In this document: positions 27,319-38,553 of the stretch, piece by piece
Position numbering within the stretch: the first letter of the stretch is position 1
How the letters are laid out: each line of letters starts with the position of its first letter
Assembly (NCBI RefSeq): GCF_002150005.2
Contig: NZ_MSPP01000002.1
Coordinates: 496,001 to 560,000, forward strand
DNA length: 64,000 nt
Reading direction: 5' to 3'
Source: Marivivens niveibacter
GTDB taxonomy: Bacteria; Pseudomonadota; Alphaproteobacteria; Rhodobacterales; Rhodobacteraceae
The notes under the pieces: generated by a model
Told to the model about the DNA's origin: nothing
What the model saw: the letters and a program-made list of their open reading frames with translations, nothing else
The model's database searches: none
Made by a program: the position numbers and the translations under genes

Positions 27319-28197
27319 CTATGGAATGACCAATCGCTGTCCTGCCTGAATTCGGTCAGGGGATGACAGGATTTGGCGGTTCGCCTCGAAAATGCGCGGG
27401 AAAAATTCGACAGAGCCGTAGAATTTGACCGCGATCGACCCAAGGCTATCCCCAGCGGCAACCGTATAGAATTTGTACTGTTCGGTTTCGCCTGCGCGCT
27501 GAACAACGCGGACCTCTACGCCGTCGGCAGCGCCTAGTGGCGTTGTTGGTGCGGCAGGTGCCTGTCCAGTTGTCATGGTCGTGGCCTGCTGCACGATCGA
27601 GGCAAGCAGCGTTGATGTATCAACACGTCCATCAGAGGTGACAAGCATCGCGGGAACGCTGACGTCGCCAGCTTGGGCGGCTTCGTTCAATAACGCATCG
27701 ATATAGGCGTCGTTTTGGCCTTCTTGTAGGGCTTTGGCGACAAGAGATTGCAGGCTGTTGGATTCGGCCTGTTGTGGGGCGGGTTGACCTGTGATGGCGC
27801 GAATGCCGGCCAAAGCGCCTGCAGTCATATCCATCATTTTATCGTCGCCGGTCGTCGATGTAGGCGTTGGCGCAGGGGCACCAGTTGCCAACCCCAGCGC
27901 GGCCAAAACGCCCGCAGTGGTATCGGAAATACTGCTGTCGTCAGTTTTGATTGCGGGCTCTGGCTGAACAGCGCCACCTGTGGCCGCCAAAATGCGCGAC
28001 GCTGCACTAACGGCGACGCCGTCAGATGTGTTTTGCCCAGCGATGGCAGGGGCCAAAGTGGGCGACGTGACGGTTTGTGACTGTGTGCGCGTCACGTCGG
28101 TTTGAGCAGGATCGTCGTTATTACCGGCAGGTGCAAAAACGATGGCGGCACAAACGACGACGGCGGTGGCAAAAAAGGCAAGTACAATACGGATCAT
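27319..28197 (-). CDS. LysM domain-containing envelope protein
   Basis: A 292-residue protein with an N-terminal hydrophobic signal or anchor (residues 3-22, IRIVLAFFATAVVVCAAIVF). A long low-complexity Ala/Thr/Pro/Gln-rich region follows. A C-terminal LysM domain at about 240-292 (FYTVAAGDSLGSIAVKFYG to AGQRLVIP) is expected to bind peptidoglycan. The middle has paired similar segments (SRILAATGGAV, TAGVLAALGLATG, TAGALAGIRAITG) that look like a degenerate repeat. AGGAG precedes the ATG. It follows the rhodanese gene by 18 bases. Confidence 0.83.
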   Translation of the reverse strand: MIRIVLAFFATAVVVCAAIVFAPAGNNDDPAQTDVTRTQSQTVTSPTLAPAIAGQNTSDGVAVSAASRILAATGGAVQPEPAIKTDDSSISDTTAGVLAALGLATGAPAPTPTSTTGDDKMMDMTAGALAGIRAITGQPAPQQAESNSLQSLVAKALQEGQNDAYIDALLNEAAQAGDVSVPAMLVTSDGRVDTSTLLASIVQQATTMTTGQAPAAPTTPLGAADGVEVRVVQRAGETEQYKFYTVAAGDSLGSIAVKFYGSVEFFPRIFEANRQILSSPDRIQAGQRLVIP

Positions 28198-28215
28198 AGG
28201 AACTCCTGCGAGAAA

Positions 28216-28854
28216 TCAGCCGCCATTGGCCGGTGTTACGGTGGTTAGCCCCAACAGAAGCCAATTTTGCATTCCGCCACGATAGTAAAAAAGCCGATCA
28301 GCGGGATAACCCGCGTCTAGCAGACCATCAATCGCGCGCTTTGATTGCCCGCACCAAGGTCCGTTGCAGTACAGCATGAGATCATACACGTTCGAAAAAT
28401 CCAGACCGTCACCACTATCGGTGGCGCCAAGCGCACGCATGATATCATCGCGATAGGGGTTGTCAGACTCGAGCGCGTTAAACGGTACGTTCACAGCGCC
28501 AGGAATTGCGCCATTGTTGTAAAAGTCGGGTACACGGGAATCGATTAGCAAACCGGTGCCGCTGGAGACACGAGTTTGGAGGAAATCGAGTACCTCTAGC
28601 TCGCCAACGGTATCAACGCCGGGCGCAACCGTCATAGGTTGAATGCAAAACGGCGGGCAGGCACGAGATGTTTTCGTGAAATCACCTGTCAGCTGATTTT
28701 CGGTGTCTTGAATGCGGGCCACGGTAAAGTTTTGACCGTTTATGGAAAAAGACACTTGCGGCAGGTCTTGGGTGATAGAAACGGTTTGGGCCTGAGCGGA
28801 TATCGTTTGGGTAAAAATGAAAATGGCAGAGAAAACTGCCGAAAAACGCAACAT
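28216..28854 (-). CDS. Exported rhodanese-like protein
   Basis: A 212-residue protein with a signal peptide (residues 1-22, cleavage probably after AQA) and a C-terminal rhodanese domain at about 90-205. The active loop is C163-NGPW-C168-GQS, in the position of the catalytic cysteine. A second cysteine pair, C66-PPF-C70, lies in the N-terminal region. It likely works in the periplasm in sulfur or thiol chemistry, which is inference. It is upstream of the LysM gene and probably cotranscribed. Confidence 0.8.
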   Translation of the reverse strand: MLRFSAVFSAIFIFTQTISAQAQTVSITQDLPQVSFSINGQNFTVARIQDTENQLTGDFTKTSRACPPFCIQPMTVAPGVDTVGELEVLDFLQTRVSSGTGLLIDSRVPDFYNNGAIPGAVNVPFNALESDNPYRDDIMRALGATDSGDGLDFSNVYDLMLYCNGPWCGQSKRAIDGLLDAGYPADRLFYYRGGMQNWLLLGLTTVTPANGG

Positions 28855-29260
28855 ATAATGTCCCCCGTCTGCGCTGCTACTTTATCTATCCAAACCCGCT
28901 GGCAGGCGGGGCTGAAACCATAGCTTTGCCCATATGTAGTAGAATCAGCCGAATCAAGTCAAACCCAGAGGCGAATGTGATTCGCGCTATGTGTCGAATT
29001 TTCGAGATCTGCTGAAACTGTTGGCTAAAACAGAAAGACGAGCCCAGATTGGCCCGCCTCCCCGCCCTGCCTGGACGTTGTGTCATGGGGCGCAGAGCGC
29101 CGAATGACGAATTCTGCACTGAATCTAACTGCGCGGGTGATTCGCGGTCAAGTGTGCTGATTCGTTCAGAAGGATAGAATGGGCGTTGATGCTGTTAAAA
29201 TGTGCAGCAAGCTGCGTTTCTTTGGTCTCGCGCCTTGGGGCGCTCGGGTTTGGTGCGGGT
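28855..29260. other. 406-base intergenic region, no supported gene
   Basis: This gap lies between the folC stop and the start of the rhodanese gene, both leftward. It should contain the rhodanese promoter and the end of the folC transcript. A minus-strand frame of 77 codons exists but its composition does not look like protein. Notable items are an inverted repeat GCGAAT-GTG-ATTCGC (28971-28985) and a second copy of GTGATTCGCG at 29137-29146. I saw no tRNA or known RNA. Confidence 0.45.
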
Positions 29261-30529
29261 TTATCCGTTTGACCGTAAGATGTGACCGGCCAGATAAAGC
29301 GAGCCGCAGATAAGGATGCGTGCAGCAGGATCTGACTGCGCGATTTTTTCAACGGCTTTGGTGACCGATGCAGCGGTTGTTGCGTCTGTAAATCCGGCGC
29401 TTTGGGCGGCGGCGGACAAATCATCAGCATCAAAGCTGTTTGGCTCGTTCGGGATGGTGACACATTGGATCGACTGAGCAGCGGTGGTCAGTGGGCGCAT
29501 ATAGCCGCTGACATCTTTGGTGTTGATCATACCGCAGATCAGGTGAGTCGGGCGCGCCGGGAGTGATGACAGGGTTGCCGCAACTGCAGAGCCGCCAGCG
29601 GGGTTATGTCCGCCGTCCAGCCATAGTTCGCAAGTCCCAGCAGCATCGACCAAGGGGCCGGTTTTGAGGCGCTGCATTCTGGCGGGCCATTCGGCACGGG
29701 TAACTGCGCCTTCGTACGCGGTTTCCGACATTTTTAAGTGGCGCAGCGCAGTTAGGGCGGCGCCTGCGTTTTGGATCTGGTGATCGCCGGGCAGGTTTGG
29801 ACGCGGCAAATCCAGCAGGCCGTTGTCGTCCTGATAGGTCATGCGGCCATGTTCGGTGCCGACGTGCCAGTGTTGACCATAGGCCATAATCGGCGCGCCC
29901 AGTTTCATGGCGGTGCGTTCGATCACGTCCATCGCTTCGTCTTGTTGAGGGCCGACGATGACGGGAACGCCGCGTTTGATGATGCCTGCCTTTTCGCCAG
30001 CGATGGCGGCTAGGGTATTGCCAAGGAATTGTTCGTGATCGATCGAAACGGGTGTGATGATCGTCAGTTCAGGTTTGGCGACAACGTTTGTGGCGTCGAG
30101 GCGACCGCCCAGCCCGACCTCTAGCAATGTATAATCGGCAGGGGTCCGCGCCATCGCCAAAATCGCCGCGCAGGTCGTGATTTCGAAATAGGTGATCGGT
30201 TCGCCGCCGTTCGCCTTTTCGCACTCTTCGAGCGTGGCCATCAGCGCGGGTTCGGAAATCAGTTCACCAGCCAGACGGATGCGTTCGTGAAAACGGGCCA
30301 GATGCGGCGACGTATAGGCGTGCACCTTTTTGCCGTCGGCCTCTAACCCTGCGCGGATCATGGCCTGGGTCGACCCTTTTCCGTTTGTGCCCGCGATGTG
30401 GATCACGGGTGGCAGGTCGTTTTGTGGATTTCCCAGAGCGTCCAAAAGACGCCAAACACGATCAAGTACCAGATCGATGACCTTTGGGTGTAGGGTCATC
30501 AATCGTTCTAGAATTACGTCCGACGTCAT
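29261..30529 (-). CDS. folC: Bifunctional folylpolyglutamate/dihydrofolate synthase
   Basis: A 422-residue Mur-ligase-family enzyme that joins glutamate to dihydropteroate and folates. The ATP loop is HIAGTNGKGST, followed by YTSPHLARFHERIR, the folate-binding segment. The central region has LEVGLGGRLDATN, and WLDGGHNPAGG marks the C-terminal Mur ligase domain. It follows accD by 32 bases, an accD-folC order common in proteobacteria. Confidence 0.96.
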   Translation of the reverse strand: MTSDVILERLMTLHPKVIDLVLDRVWRLLDALGNPQNDLPPVIHIAGTNGKGSTQAMIRAGLEADGKKVHAYTSPHLARFHERIRLAGELISEPALMATLEECEKANGGEPITYFEITTCAAILAMARTPADYTLLEVGLGGRLDATNVVAKPELTIITPVSIDHEQFLGNTLAAIAGEKAGIIKRGVPVIVGPQQDEAMDVIERTAMKLGAPIMAYGQHWHVGTEHGRMTYQDDNGLLDLPRPNLPGDHQIQNAGAALTALRHLKMSETAYEGAVTRAEWPARMQRLKTGPLVDAAGTCELWLDGGHNPAGGSAVAATLSSLPARPTHLICGMINTKDVSGYMRPLTTAAQSIQCVTIPNEPNSFDADDLSAAAQSAGFTDATTAASVTKAVEKIAQSDPAARILICGSLYLAGHILRSNG

Positions 30530-30561
30530 ATTGGTATCCGTTTGCCGCAGGGGGCTATGAA

Positions 30562-31500
30562 TTATTCAGCGTCTGCCTTGGAGGCTTCGTCAGCTTCTGG
30601 TGTGTCGGTCTGGTCTTCAACAGGTGCAGGCACTTCGGCTGGGGCGATTGCCTCCATACCGGTGAGCATGCGGATGATGTTTGCCAGTTCGTTTTTCATT
30701 TCGCCGCGCGGGGTCACGCGGTCCAGCATACCGTGGTCCAGCAGATATTCAGCACGTTGGAAACCTTCGGGCAGTTTTTCGCGGATGGTCTGTTCGATCA
30801 CGCGAGGGCCAGCGAAACAGATCAGCGCGTTTGGTTCTGCGATCTGAACGTCACCTAGCATCGCGTAGGACGCCGTTACGCCGCCTGTGGTTGGGTGGGT
30901 CAGAACGACGATGTATGGCAGGCCTGCCTCTTTCAGCATGTCGACTGCAATGGTGGTGCGCGGCATTTGCATCAGGGACAGAATGCCCTCTTGCATGCGG
31001 GCGCCGCCAGCGGCCGAAAACAGAACCAGTGGGCGTTTCAATTCGATCGCGCGTTCAGCTGCCGCGATAATCGCGTTGCCGACGAACATGGACATGGAAC
31101 CGCCCATAAAGCTGAAATCCTGCGCCGCAGCCACAATCGGGGTGCCGTGAATATCGCCTTCGGCAACCAGCATCGCCTCTTTTTCGCCGGTGTTTTTCTG
31201 CGCGGCTTTCATGCGGTCAGTATATTTTTTCTGATCGCGGAATTTCAGAGGGTCCTCGATCGGGGTTGGGACTTTGACCTCTTTGAATTGGCCGTCATCA
31301 AACAACGCAGCAAAGCGCTCACGTGGCGTGATCGCCATGTGATGCCCGCAGTTCGTGCAGACGTTCAGGTTTTCAGCAAATTCGCGGTGGAACAGCATCG
31401 TTCCGCATTCACCACATTTCGTCCATAGATTTTCAGGCACCTCGCGGCGGGAAAACAGCGAATTGATGGTTGGGCGGACGTAGTTGGTAATCCAGTTCAT
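30562..31500 (-). CDS. accD: Acetyl-CoA carboxylase carboxyltransferase subunit beta
   Basis: A 312-residue subunit that with AccA transfers the carboxyl group from biotin to acetyl-CoA in fatty acid synthesis. The N-terminal zinc ribbon is visible as CGEC and CTNC (segment beginning [16 protein letters not shown]). The crotonase-like core has [11 protein letters not shown] and [12 protein letters not shown]. The C-terminal 35 residues are acidic and Ala/Pro-rich. The ATG at 31500 begins the family N-terminus MNWITNYV; longer in-frame versions have no support. Confidence 0.96.
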   Translation of the reverse strand: MNWITNYVRPTINSLFSRREVPENLWTKCGECGTMLFHREFAENLNVCTNCGHHMAITPRERFAALFDDGQFKEVKVPTPIEDPLKFRDQKKYTDRMKAAQKNTGEKEAMLVAEGDIHGTPIVAAAQDFSFMGGSMSMFVGNAIIAAAERAIELKRPLVLFSAAGGARMQEGILSLMQMPRTTIAVDMLKEAGLPYIVVLTHPTTGGVTASYAMLGDVQIAEPNALICFAGPRVIEQTIREKLPEGFQRAEYLLDHGMLDRVTPRGEMKNELANIIRMLTGMEAIAPAEVPAPVEDQTDTPEADEASKADAE

Positions 31501-31713
31501 ATCACGTGCCTTTGTTCCTAGTTGGTCACGGAAATAAGCGCCCTTTGATTGAATTGCAATCGACGTAGGGTCAGTTGTCGCAAACTTCGGGCTGTGACTT
31601 GGGGGGAACTTGTTGCAAACATTCCCAAAACCGCTGGTCAGTATCTTGACCTTTACCTGTCGCATGAGATTTTGTTGCCAATATCTGGACAATAGACAGG
31701 GCGTGTTTCTTTC

Positions 31714-32472
31714 ATGCGGCTGACCGATAAAATCACGCAACGGCGGTTTTTGCGCCAATTGGATCGTATGGTGCGCGGCGCCCATCAGGCCACCACATCG
31801 ACTTTGCGTGAGGAACGCGGAATGATTTCCAAACTACGGGCCAAATGCGCCGAGTTTGCCTATGTCGCAGATAGTCGTCTGGCGCTTCCGGCTATTGGAT
31901 CGAATTTGTTCCCGACACCGCGCGGCACAGATTGGGCGTGGCGCCCTCAACTTTGGCGCGGGCCGTTGGCCACCAAGGGCCTTGCTGCAGCCCCGTCGAA
32001 ATCGAAAATCGGTGATGAAGTCACCCTGTATCATGATTGCCGCGTTAGCGAATTGACGCTGCGCCAGCTGCGCAATACCCGAGAATCCGATTTGGCGCCT
32101 TTTGGTTTGCGGATGGACGTGTTCCAATTCGATGGGTCCTACCTAAGCCTAGCGATTGATCTGCCGCCAGAGGCCTGCGAAGGGCTGCGGATGAAACATC
32201 TGGTGCGGTGTGACCCGATTATTGAATTCGAAAAACCGCTGGAAATCTTTGCTCGTTTGAACATCAAACACGGTCCAAACGTCGAGCAGATCGTCCGCGA
32301 ACTGCCCCTGACCCAAGATAACCAGATGATCGAATTCGACTTGGGCTATTCAAAGTTGAACGAAAAACGCATCGAAAAGGTCTGGGTGGATTTGATCCTA
32401 GAGGGTCCAGAAATGAATCAGGTGACCGTGCGCGACATCACCTTTAGCCGCTACCCACGCGCCGAACTGTAA
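31714..32472 (+). CDS. DUF6478-like conserved hypothetical protein
   Basis: A 252-residue cytoplasmic-looking protein without signal or membrane segments. It begins with a basic helix-rich region (residues 1-45) and then a beta-rich domain with [30 protein letters not shown] and [10 protein letters not shown] believe it is the DUF6478 family of Rhodobacterales, from memory. Function unknown. It is divergent from accD and is followed after ten bases by a small partner gene. Confidence 0.72.
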   Translation: MRLTDKITQRRFLRQLDRMVRGAHQATTSTLREERGMISKLRAKCAEFAYVADSRLALPAIGSNLFPTPRGTDWAWRPQLWRGPLATKGLAAAPSKSKIGDEVTLYHDCRVSELTLRQLRNTRESDLAPFGLRMDVFQFDGSYLSLAIDLPPEACEGLRMKHLVRCDPIIEFEKPLEIFARLNIKHGPNVEQIVRELPLTQDNQMIEFDLGYSKLNEKRIEKVWVDLILEGPEMNQVTVRDITFSRYPRAEL

Positions 32473-32482
32473 AGGCATAAAC

Positions 32483-32842
32483 ATGATCACAGTGACCAAA
32501 ACCCGTTTGTTCGAAGGTGTCTGGGAAGGCGTGTTGAAAACCGGATCGGACGTCGCGCCGCAAATCGTGGTGACCCATTTGGCGCGTGAAATTCACGATG
32601 TGTCGGTTGAAGCAGGCCCAGATGGATGGGTCGTACGTGTGGCCATTCCTGCAAATGTTCTGGCGGATGGGGTGCAGACCTTTGTGATTGCAGACAAAGA
32701 GTCGGGCGCAACGCTATCCAGTTTCTCGATTATCTGTGGCGATCCCGTCGCTGATGATTTGCGGGCCGAAATTGATTTGCTGCGGGCCGAACTGGACCTG
32801 TTGAAACAGGCCTTCCGCCGTCACTGTATTGAAACCATGTGA
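32483..32842 (+). CDS. Hypothetical protein with C-terminal coiled coil
   Basis: A 119-residue protein with a beta-rich N-terminal part (TKTRLFEGVWEGVL and WVVRVAIPANVLADGVQTFVI). A C-terminal heptad region at about 92-112 has spaced leucines (DLRAEIDLLRAELDLLKQAF), suggesting a dimeric coiled coil. It is probably in an operon with the DUF6478-like gene. Function unknown. Confidence 0.7.
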   Translation: MITVTKTRLFEGVWEGVLKTGSDVAPQIVVTHLAREIHDVSVEAGPDGWVVRVAIPANVLADGVQTFVIADKESGATLSSFSIICGDPVADDLRAEIDLLRAELDLLKQAFRRHCIETM

Positions 32843-32897
32843 TTTGACGCCGCGTTGCACGTGACGCGCACGTAAGACTTGGGCATGTTGCCTCTGA

Positions 32898-34934
<2,037 letters not shown>

Positions 34935-35066
34935 ATACCTTCCAGACCTATACATTTGGGCCGAGGTTTATCGACAAATAACGCGATATTGTCAGGTCAT
35001 GGCCCAGATTGTGCCCGATTTGGCGACGATAGATGGTCCAACGATTAGGTATTTAAGGGTCTGGGT

Positions 35067-35972
35067 ATGGATCGCCTTACAGAAATGGAAGCCTTTGCCA
35101 CCGTGGTTGATCAGGGTGGATTTACAGATGCGGCAAAGAAAATGGGGATTTCAAAATCCGCCGTTTCCAAACATGTCTCCGCGCTAGAGGCTCGATTGGG
35201 GGCACGGTTGCTGAACCGCACGACGCGCCGTGTCAGCCCGACAGAAATCGGTTTGGCCTACTATGATCGCGCTCGTCGCGTGTTGAATGACGCAGGCGAA
35301 GCCGACGCTTTGGTCACGTCTATGCAGTCTGCGCCGTCTGGATTGCTGCGTATTTCGGTTGCAACCGATTTCGGCGTAAACCACTTGTCACCGGTGCTGG
35401 GCGAATTCCTACAAGAGTTCCCAGATATCACCGTCAATATGGTGCTGAACAACCGCTATGTTGAACTGATTTCCGAAGGCTTTGACATGGCGATCCGTAT
35501 CGGAGAGCTGGAAGACAGCACCCTACGCGCCCGCAAGCTGACAGAAACCACGCGCCGCATGATTGCATCGCCTGAATATTTCGAAAAATATGGGCGTCCG
35601 CAGAAAATTGATGATCTAAATGATCACAAACTGCTGCACTATTCGAACCAAGCCAATTCGGCCGTATGGAAAATCATCGCGCCAAGTGGCGAAAAACGTC
35701 AGGTGCGCACAGCCGGATGGTTGACCGTAAATGATGGTCAGTCGTTGCTGAACGCTTGTATTTCGGGCCTAGGTATCGCCTATTTGCCGTCGTTCCTATA
35801 CGCCGATGCGATGAAACAAGGTCTGGTCGAAGAAGCCATTCCAGACCTTCCGATGGAAACTCAAGGGATCTATGCCGTTTACCCCCCAGGCCGGTTTACC
35901 CAGCCCAAGGTGCGCGCGTTCATCGATTTTCTGGTTCATGCCTACGCGGAAAAAGGTCCCGAGAACTGGTGA
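35067..35972 (+). CDS. LysR family transcriptional regulator
   Basis: A 301-residue regulator. The N-terminal winged helix (MDRLTEMEAFATVVDQGGFTD, then KSAVSKHVSALEARLGARLLNRTTRR) is the LysR type of the group that regulates aromatic and redox genes. The periplasmic-binding-like effector domain covers about 90-295. It lies 132 bases after the flavin oxidoreductase on the same strand, so it may control that gene, but divergence, which is the usual arrangement, is absent. Confidence 0.92.
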   Translation: MDRLTEMEAFATVVDQGGFTDAAKKMGISKSAVSKHVSALEARLGARLLNRTTRRVSPTEIGLAYYDRARRVLNDAGEADALVTSMQSAPSGLLRISVATDFGVNHLSPVLGEFLQEFPDITVNMVLNNRYVELISEGFDMAIRIGELEDSTLRARKLTETTRRMIASPEYFEKYGRPQKIDDLNDHKLLHYSNQANSAVWKIIAPSGEKRQVRTAGWLTVNDGQSLLNACISGLGIAYLPSFLYADAMKQGLVEEAIPDLPMETQGIYAVYPPGRFTQPKVRAFIDFLVHAYAEKGPENW

Positions 35973-35990
35973 TCTAGCACACATGATCTG

Positions 35991-36026
35991 ACGGCGTCTA
36001 AGGGCACTCCTTGGGCGCCGTATTTG
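35991..36026 (+). terminator. Possible terminator of the LysR gene
   Basis: ACGGCG (35991-35996) pairs with CGCCGT (36016-36021), with a short inner AAGG/CCTT pairing, followed by ATTTGCTT. The stem is imperfect and the T-tract weak. Confidence 0.4.
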
Positions 36027-36124
36027 CTTCTTGAACGGGCATTTCAGCGCTTCGAAGCTGATAAAAGTTCTAGCCACAGAGTTGCTTCTGCCTTGCAATC
36101 AAAACAGGCAGTGTTCAACCGCGG

Positions 36125-37048
36125 TTAGTCTTCACCGATAGAGGTTAGGACAGCTTCGACTCGGCGGTTTTTATCGCGGCCTTCAGCTGTCAGATTGCTG
36201 ACCAGCGGAGACATGTAGCCCATACCGGCTGCCTCCAGTTGGCTAGAATCTACCCCGTAATCATTGATCAGCGTATCTACAACGGCCTGAGCGCGGGCGC
36301 GGGATAGATCAATGTTAGCCTGCAAAGATCCAGAGCTATCGGTGTGGCCTACGATTGCGATTTGATAGTAGGGGTTGGCGACCAAAAAGGCAGCAAGTTC
36401 GGCCAAACTATCTGCACCAGCCGTTGCCAGATTGCTAGAACCGCTTTCAAAAGATAGCCCCGTGAGGACAACATGCCCTGCGGTTTGAAGCGCGCTGGGG
36501 ATAGAGGTGTCAATTAGCGCCGTAGGGTTGGCTACCGTGATGGTTGGATTAATCAGCGCTTCGTTCGCCCCGATGTGAATGATCTGCACGAAACCCGACG
36601 CTTTGGTTTTGCTGACGAAAATGACAATGGTTTCGCCCGCTTTTTCAGCTGCTAAATATCTAAAATCATTCAAATCGACTTGCATGTCGGGATTGTTTTT
36701 CAGATCGACATTGTATCTAAAATCAAACCCGCCACACACGTCGGTGCGGCATTCAAAAATAACGTCAAAACCATCGTTTGCGAGCTGCTGCCGCAATGGC
36801 GCATAGATTTGCAAAGTTGTTAGATCTGCATTGGAAATGCGCCAGACTTGTTGCGTGACGTCGCCGTCGCGGGTGTCCAAATCGATGTGGTCGGTGTCCC
36901 ACGGTGCGATCGGAAAACTATAAGAGCTGGCAATATCTGTGGTGCGCAGCGACACTATCGCACTGGCGGGCATGTCCAGACTCTGAGCCGTCGAACAAAC
37001 CGGCCAAAGCACCCAAAAACCAACCAATAACTGCCGAATGTCGATCAA
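36125..37048 (-). CDS. OmpA-domain envelope protein
   Basis: A 307-residue exported protein with a signal peptide (residues 1-22). An N-terminal domain of about 150 residues with a cysteine pair C100/C105 (FECRTDVCGGFDFR) resembles DUF4892, which is a tentative call. A C-terminal OmpA peptidoglycan-binding domain (about 190-303) has VGHTDSSGS, NIDLSRARAQAVVDTL and the basic NRRVEAV. The only start that keeps the signal peptide is a TTG at 37048, since an in-frame stop lies about five codons before it. No strong ribosome-binding site is visible. Confidence 0.8.
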   Translation of the reverse strand: MIDIRQLLVGFWVLWPVCSTAQSLDMPASAIVSLRTTDIASSYSFPIAPWDTDHIDLDTRDGDVTQQVWRISNADLTTLQIYAPLRQQLANDGFDVIFECRTDVCGGFDFRYNVDLKNNPDMQVDLNDFRYLAAEKAGETIVIFVSKTKASGFVQIIHIGANEALINPTITVANPTALIDTSIPSALQTAGHVVLTGLSFESGSSNLATAGADSLAELAAFLVANPYYQIAIVGHTDSSGSLQANIDLSRARAQAVVDTLINDYGVDSSQLEAAGMGYMSPLVSNLTAEGRDKNRRVEAVLTSIGED

Positions 37049-37079
37049 AAGCGATATAACCCGTTACGTTCTTTCAGTT

Positions 37080-37793
37080 TTATGAACTGCGATAATGGTA
37101 ATGCCCTACAACATCAAACCCTAACGAAGTGTACAATGCGTTAGCGGCCACGTTTGCATTGGTTACAACCAAAGAAATATGCGTGGCTTTATGCGCTTTG
37201 GCCCAGAATGCCATGCGGCGCAGGATGCGGATTGCCACGCCCTTGCGGCGGCAATCAGGGGATACCTCTAGAGCATGAACCATGGCGATTTGGTCGCTGA
37301 TGGAAACAAACCCGGTGCCTGCCGGAATATCGCCGATACGGCCCATAATCGAAGTTTTAGGGCCTTTGGTCCGCTCCATCACGTTGATCCGAGCATTATC
37401 AATTCCGCCCGCCGCCCAAATTTCACGTTGGATCGCCACAGGCGGCCATATGTCGTAAATTTCTGTACTATACGTCCACTCGGTCGCGATGCGGTCAATG
37501 GGCGCAGCGTATAGCGTAACGGGATCTTTTACCCGATACCCGCTCTGTCCCAAAATGTCGTCCAGATCGGACTGGCCATCACGGATCATGAAAATCGGCG
37601 TTTGGCCTAGTTCGCGCATCTTTGCGGCGGCGATATCTATGCCGTTTTCATCCGCAGGGCCCGTTGCACAGGAAACACGACTGCCGCCACCAGCGCCTTC
37701 GCGCACAGTGAACGCGCCAACCTGATGTTTGGCGAATGGCGCCCAAGTGGCATCAATGACATCATATAGCTGCGCAACAGTTGGGTTTGTCAT
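37080..37793 (-). CDS. GNAT family N-acetyltransferase
   Basis: A 237-residue protein whose C-terminal half is a GNAT domain. MVHALEVSPDCRRKGVAIRILRRMAFWAKAHKA contains the acetyl-CoA-binding R-x-x-G-x-A motif, and NANVAANALYTSLGFDVVGHYHYR is the typical end. The N-terminal half is more divergent. Substrate unknown. The start overlaps the stop of the upstream MoCF-domain gene (ATGA), so the two are coupled. Confidence 0.85.
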   Translation of the reverse strand: MTNPTVAQLYDVIDATWAPFAKHQVGAFTVREGAGGGSRVSCATGPADENGIDIAAAKMRELGQTPIFMIRDGQSDLDDILGQSGYRVKDPVTLYAAPIDRIATEWTYSTEIYDIWPPVAIQREIWAAGGIDNARINVMERTKGPKTSIMGRIGDIPAGTGFVSISDQIAMVHALEVSPDCRRKGVAIRILRRMAFWAKAHKATHISLVVTNANVAANALYTSLGFDVVGHYHYRSS

Positions 37794-38512
37794 GCAGAAA
37801 ATAGCGCAGTCAGTTTTACAATAGCTTCGTCGACCATTGCACCGTCTGTGCCGCGAATGACGATATTGGATCCATAAGCCCCGTTTTGGGTAAACGGGTA
37901 AGACCCGATTGATAGATCAGGATAGGCCTCAGCCAATTCTGCCAGAGGTCCCGCAATGTCACCTTCGCCTCGTTCGATACGCAGGCTTTGGGACAGTAGT
38001 GGTGCGCCGCCGGTGAGTGTTGGTAACACGGTTGCAACCATCGCTTGGAATACAGATGGCACTCCGGCCATGACGTGTACGTTTTGAATGGAAAAACCGG
38101 GGGCAATTGACACTGGATTTTCAATCAGCGTTGCACTGTCGGGAATGCGGGCCATGCGTTGACGGGCTTCGTTAAATTCTTGGTCGCGGCTGTCATAATG
38201 CGCCTTTAGTAGGGCATAGGCGTCATCACGCACATCGATATGATCGTTAAACGCCGCAGCAACGCAATCGGCGGTGATATCGTCATGGGTCGGGCCAATT
38301 CCGCCTGACGTGAACACATGGTCATAGGCCGCGCTGAGTGCCTGAACAGCACCAACAATGGCATCGCGATCATCTGACACAATCCGCGTTTCTTTCAGAT
38401 CGATGCCTGCCGCCGTCAGCTTTCCGGCCAGATAATACATGTTTCCCTCGCGGGTGCGGCCCGACAGGATCTCATCCCCGATAATCAAAATTGCGGCGGT
38501 TGGGTTTGGCAT
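37790..38512 (-). CDS. MoCF-domain (molybdopterin-binding, CinA N-terminal-like) protein
   Basis: A 240-residue single-domain protein similar to the N-terminal half of CinA. It begins AAILIIGDEILSGRTREGN, then ETRIVSDDRDAIVGAV and TSGGIGPTHDDITADCVA, the molybdopterin-binding fold. Stand-alone forms are common in alphaproteobacteria and have been linked to FAD or ADP-ribose pyrophosphatase activity in relatives, but the role here is open. GGAG precedes the ATG at 38512. Confidence 0.88.
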   Translation of the reverse strand: MPNPTAAILIIGDEILSGRTREGNMYYLAGKLTAAGIDLKETRIVSDDRDAIVGAVQALSAAYDHVFTSGGIGPTHDDITADCVAAAFNDHIDVRDDAYALLKAHYDSRDQEFNEARQRMARIPDSATLIENPVSIAPGFSIQNVHVMAGVPSVFQAMVATVLPTLTGGAPLLSQSLRIERGEGDIAGPLAELAEAYPDLSIGSYPFTQNGAYGSNIVIRGTDGAMVDEAIVKLTALFSA

Positions 38513-38553
38513 CGGCTTCTCCATCATTACAAGAAACGGTATAGGTCTGTGCT

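Noticed and set aside
28886-29119. A 77-codon minus-strand frame in the folC-rhodanese gap
   Set aside because: No ribosome-binding site and a composition unlike neighbouring proteins; better treated as non-coding.
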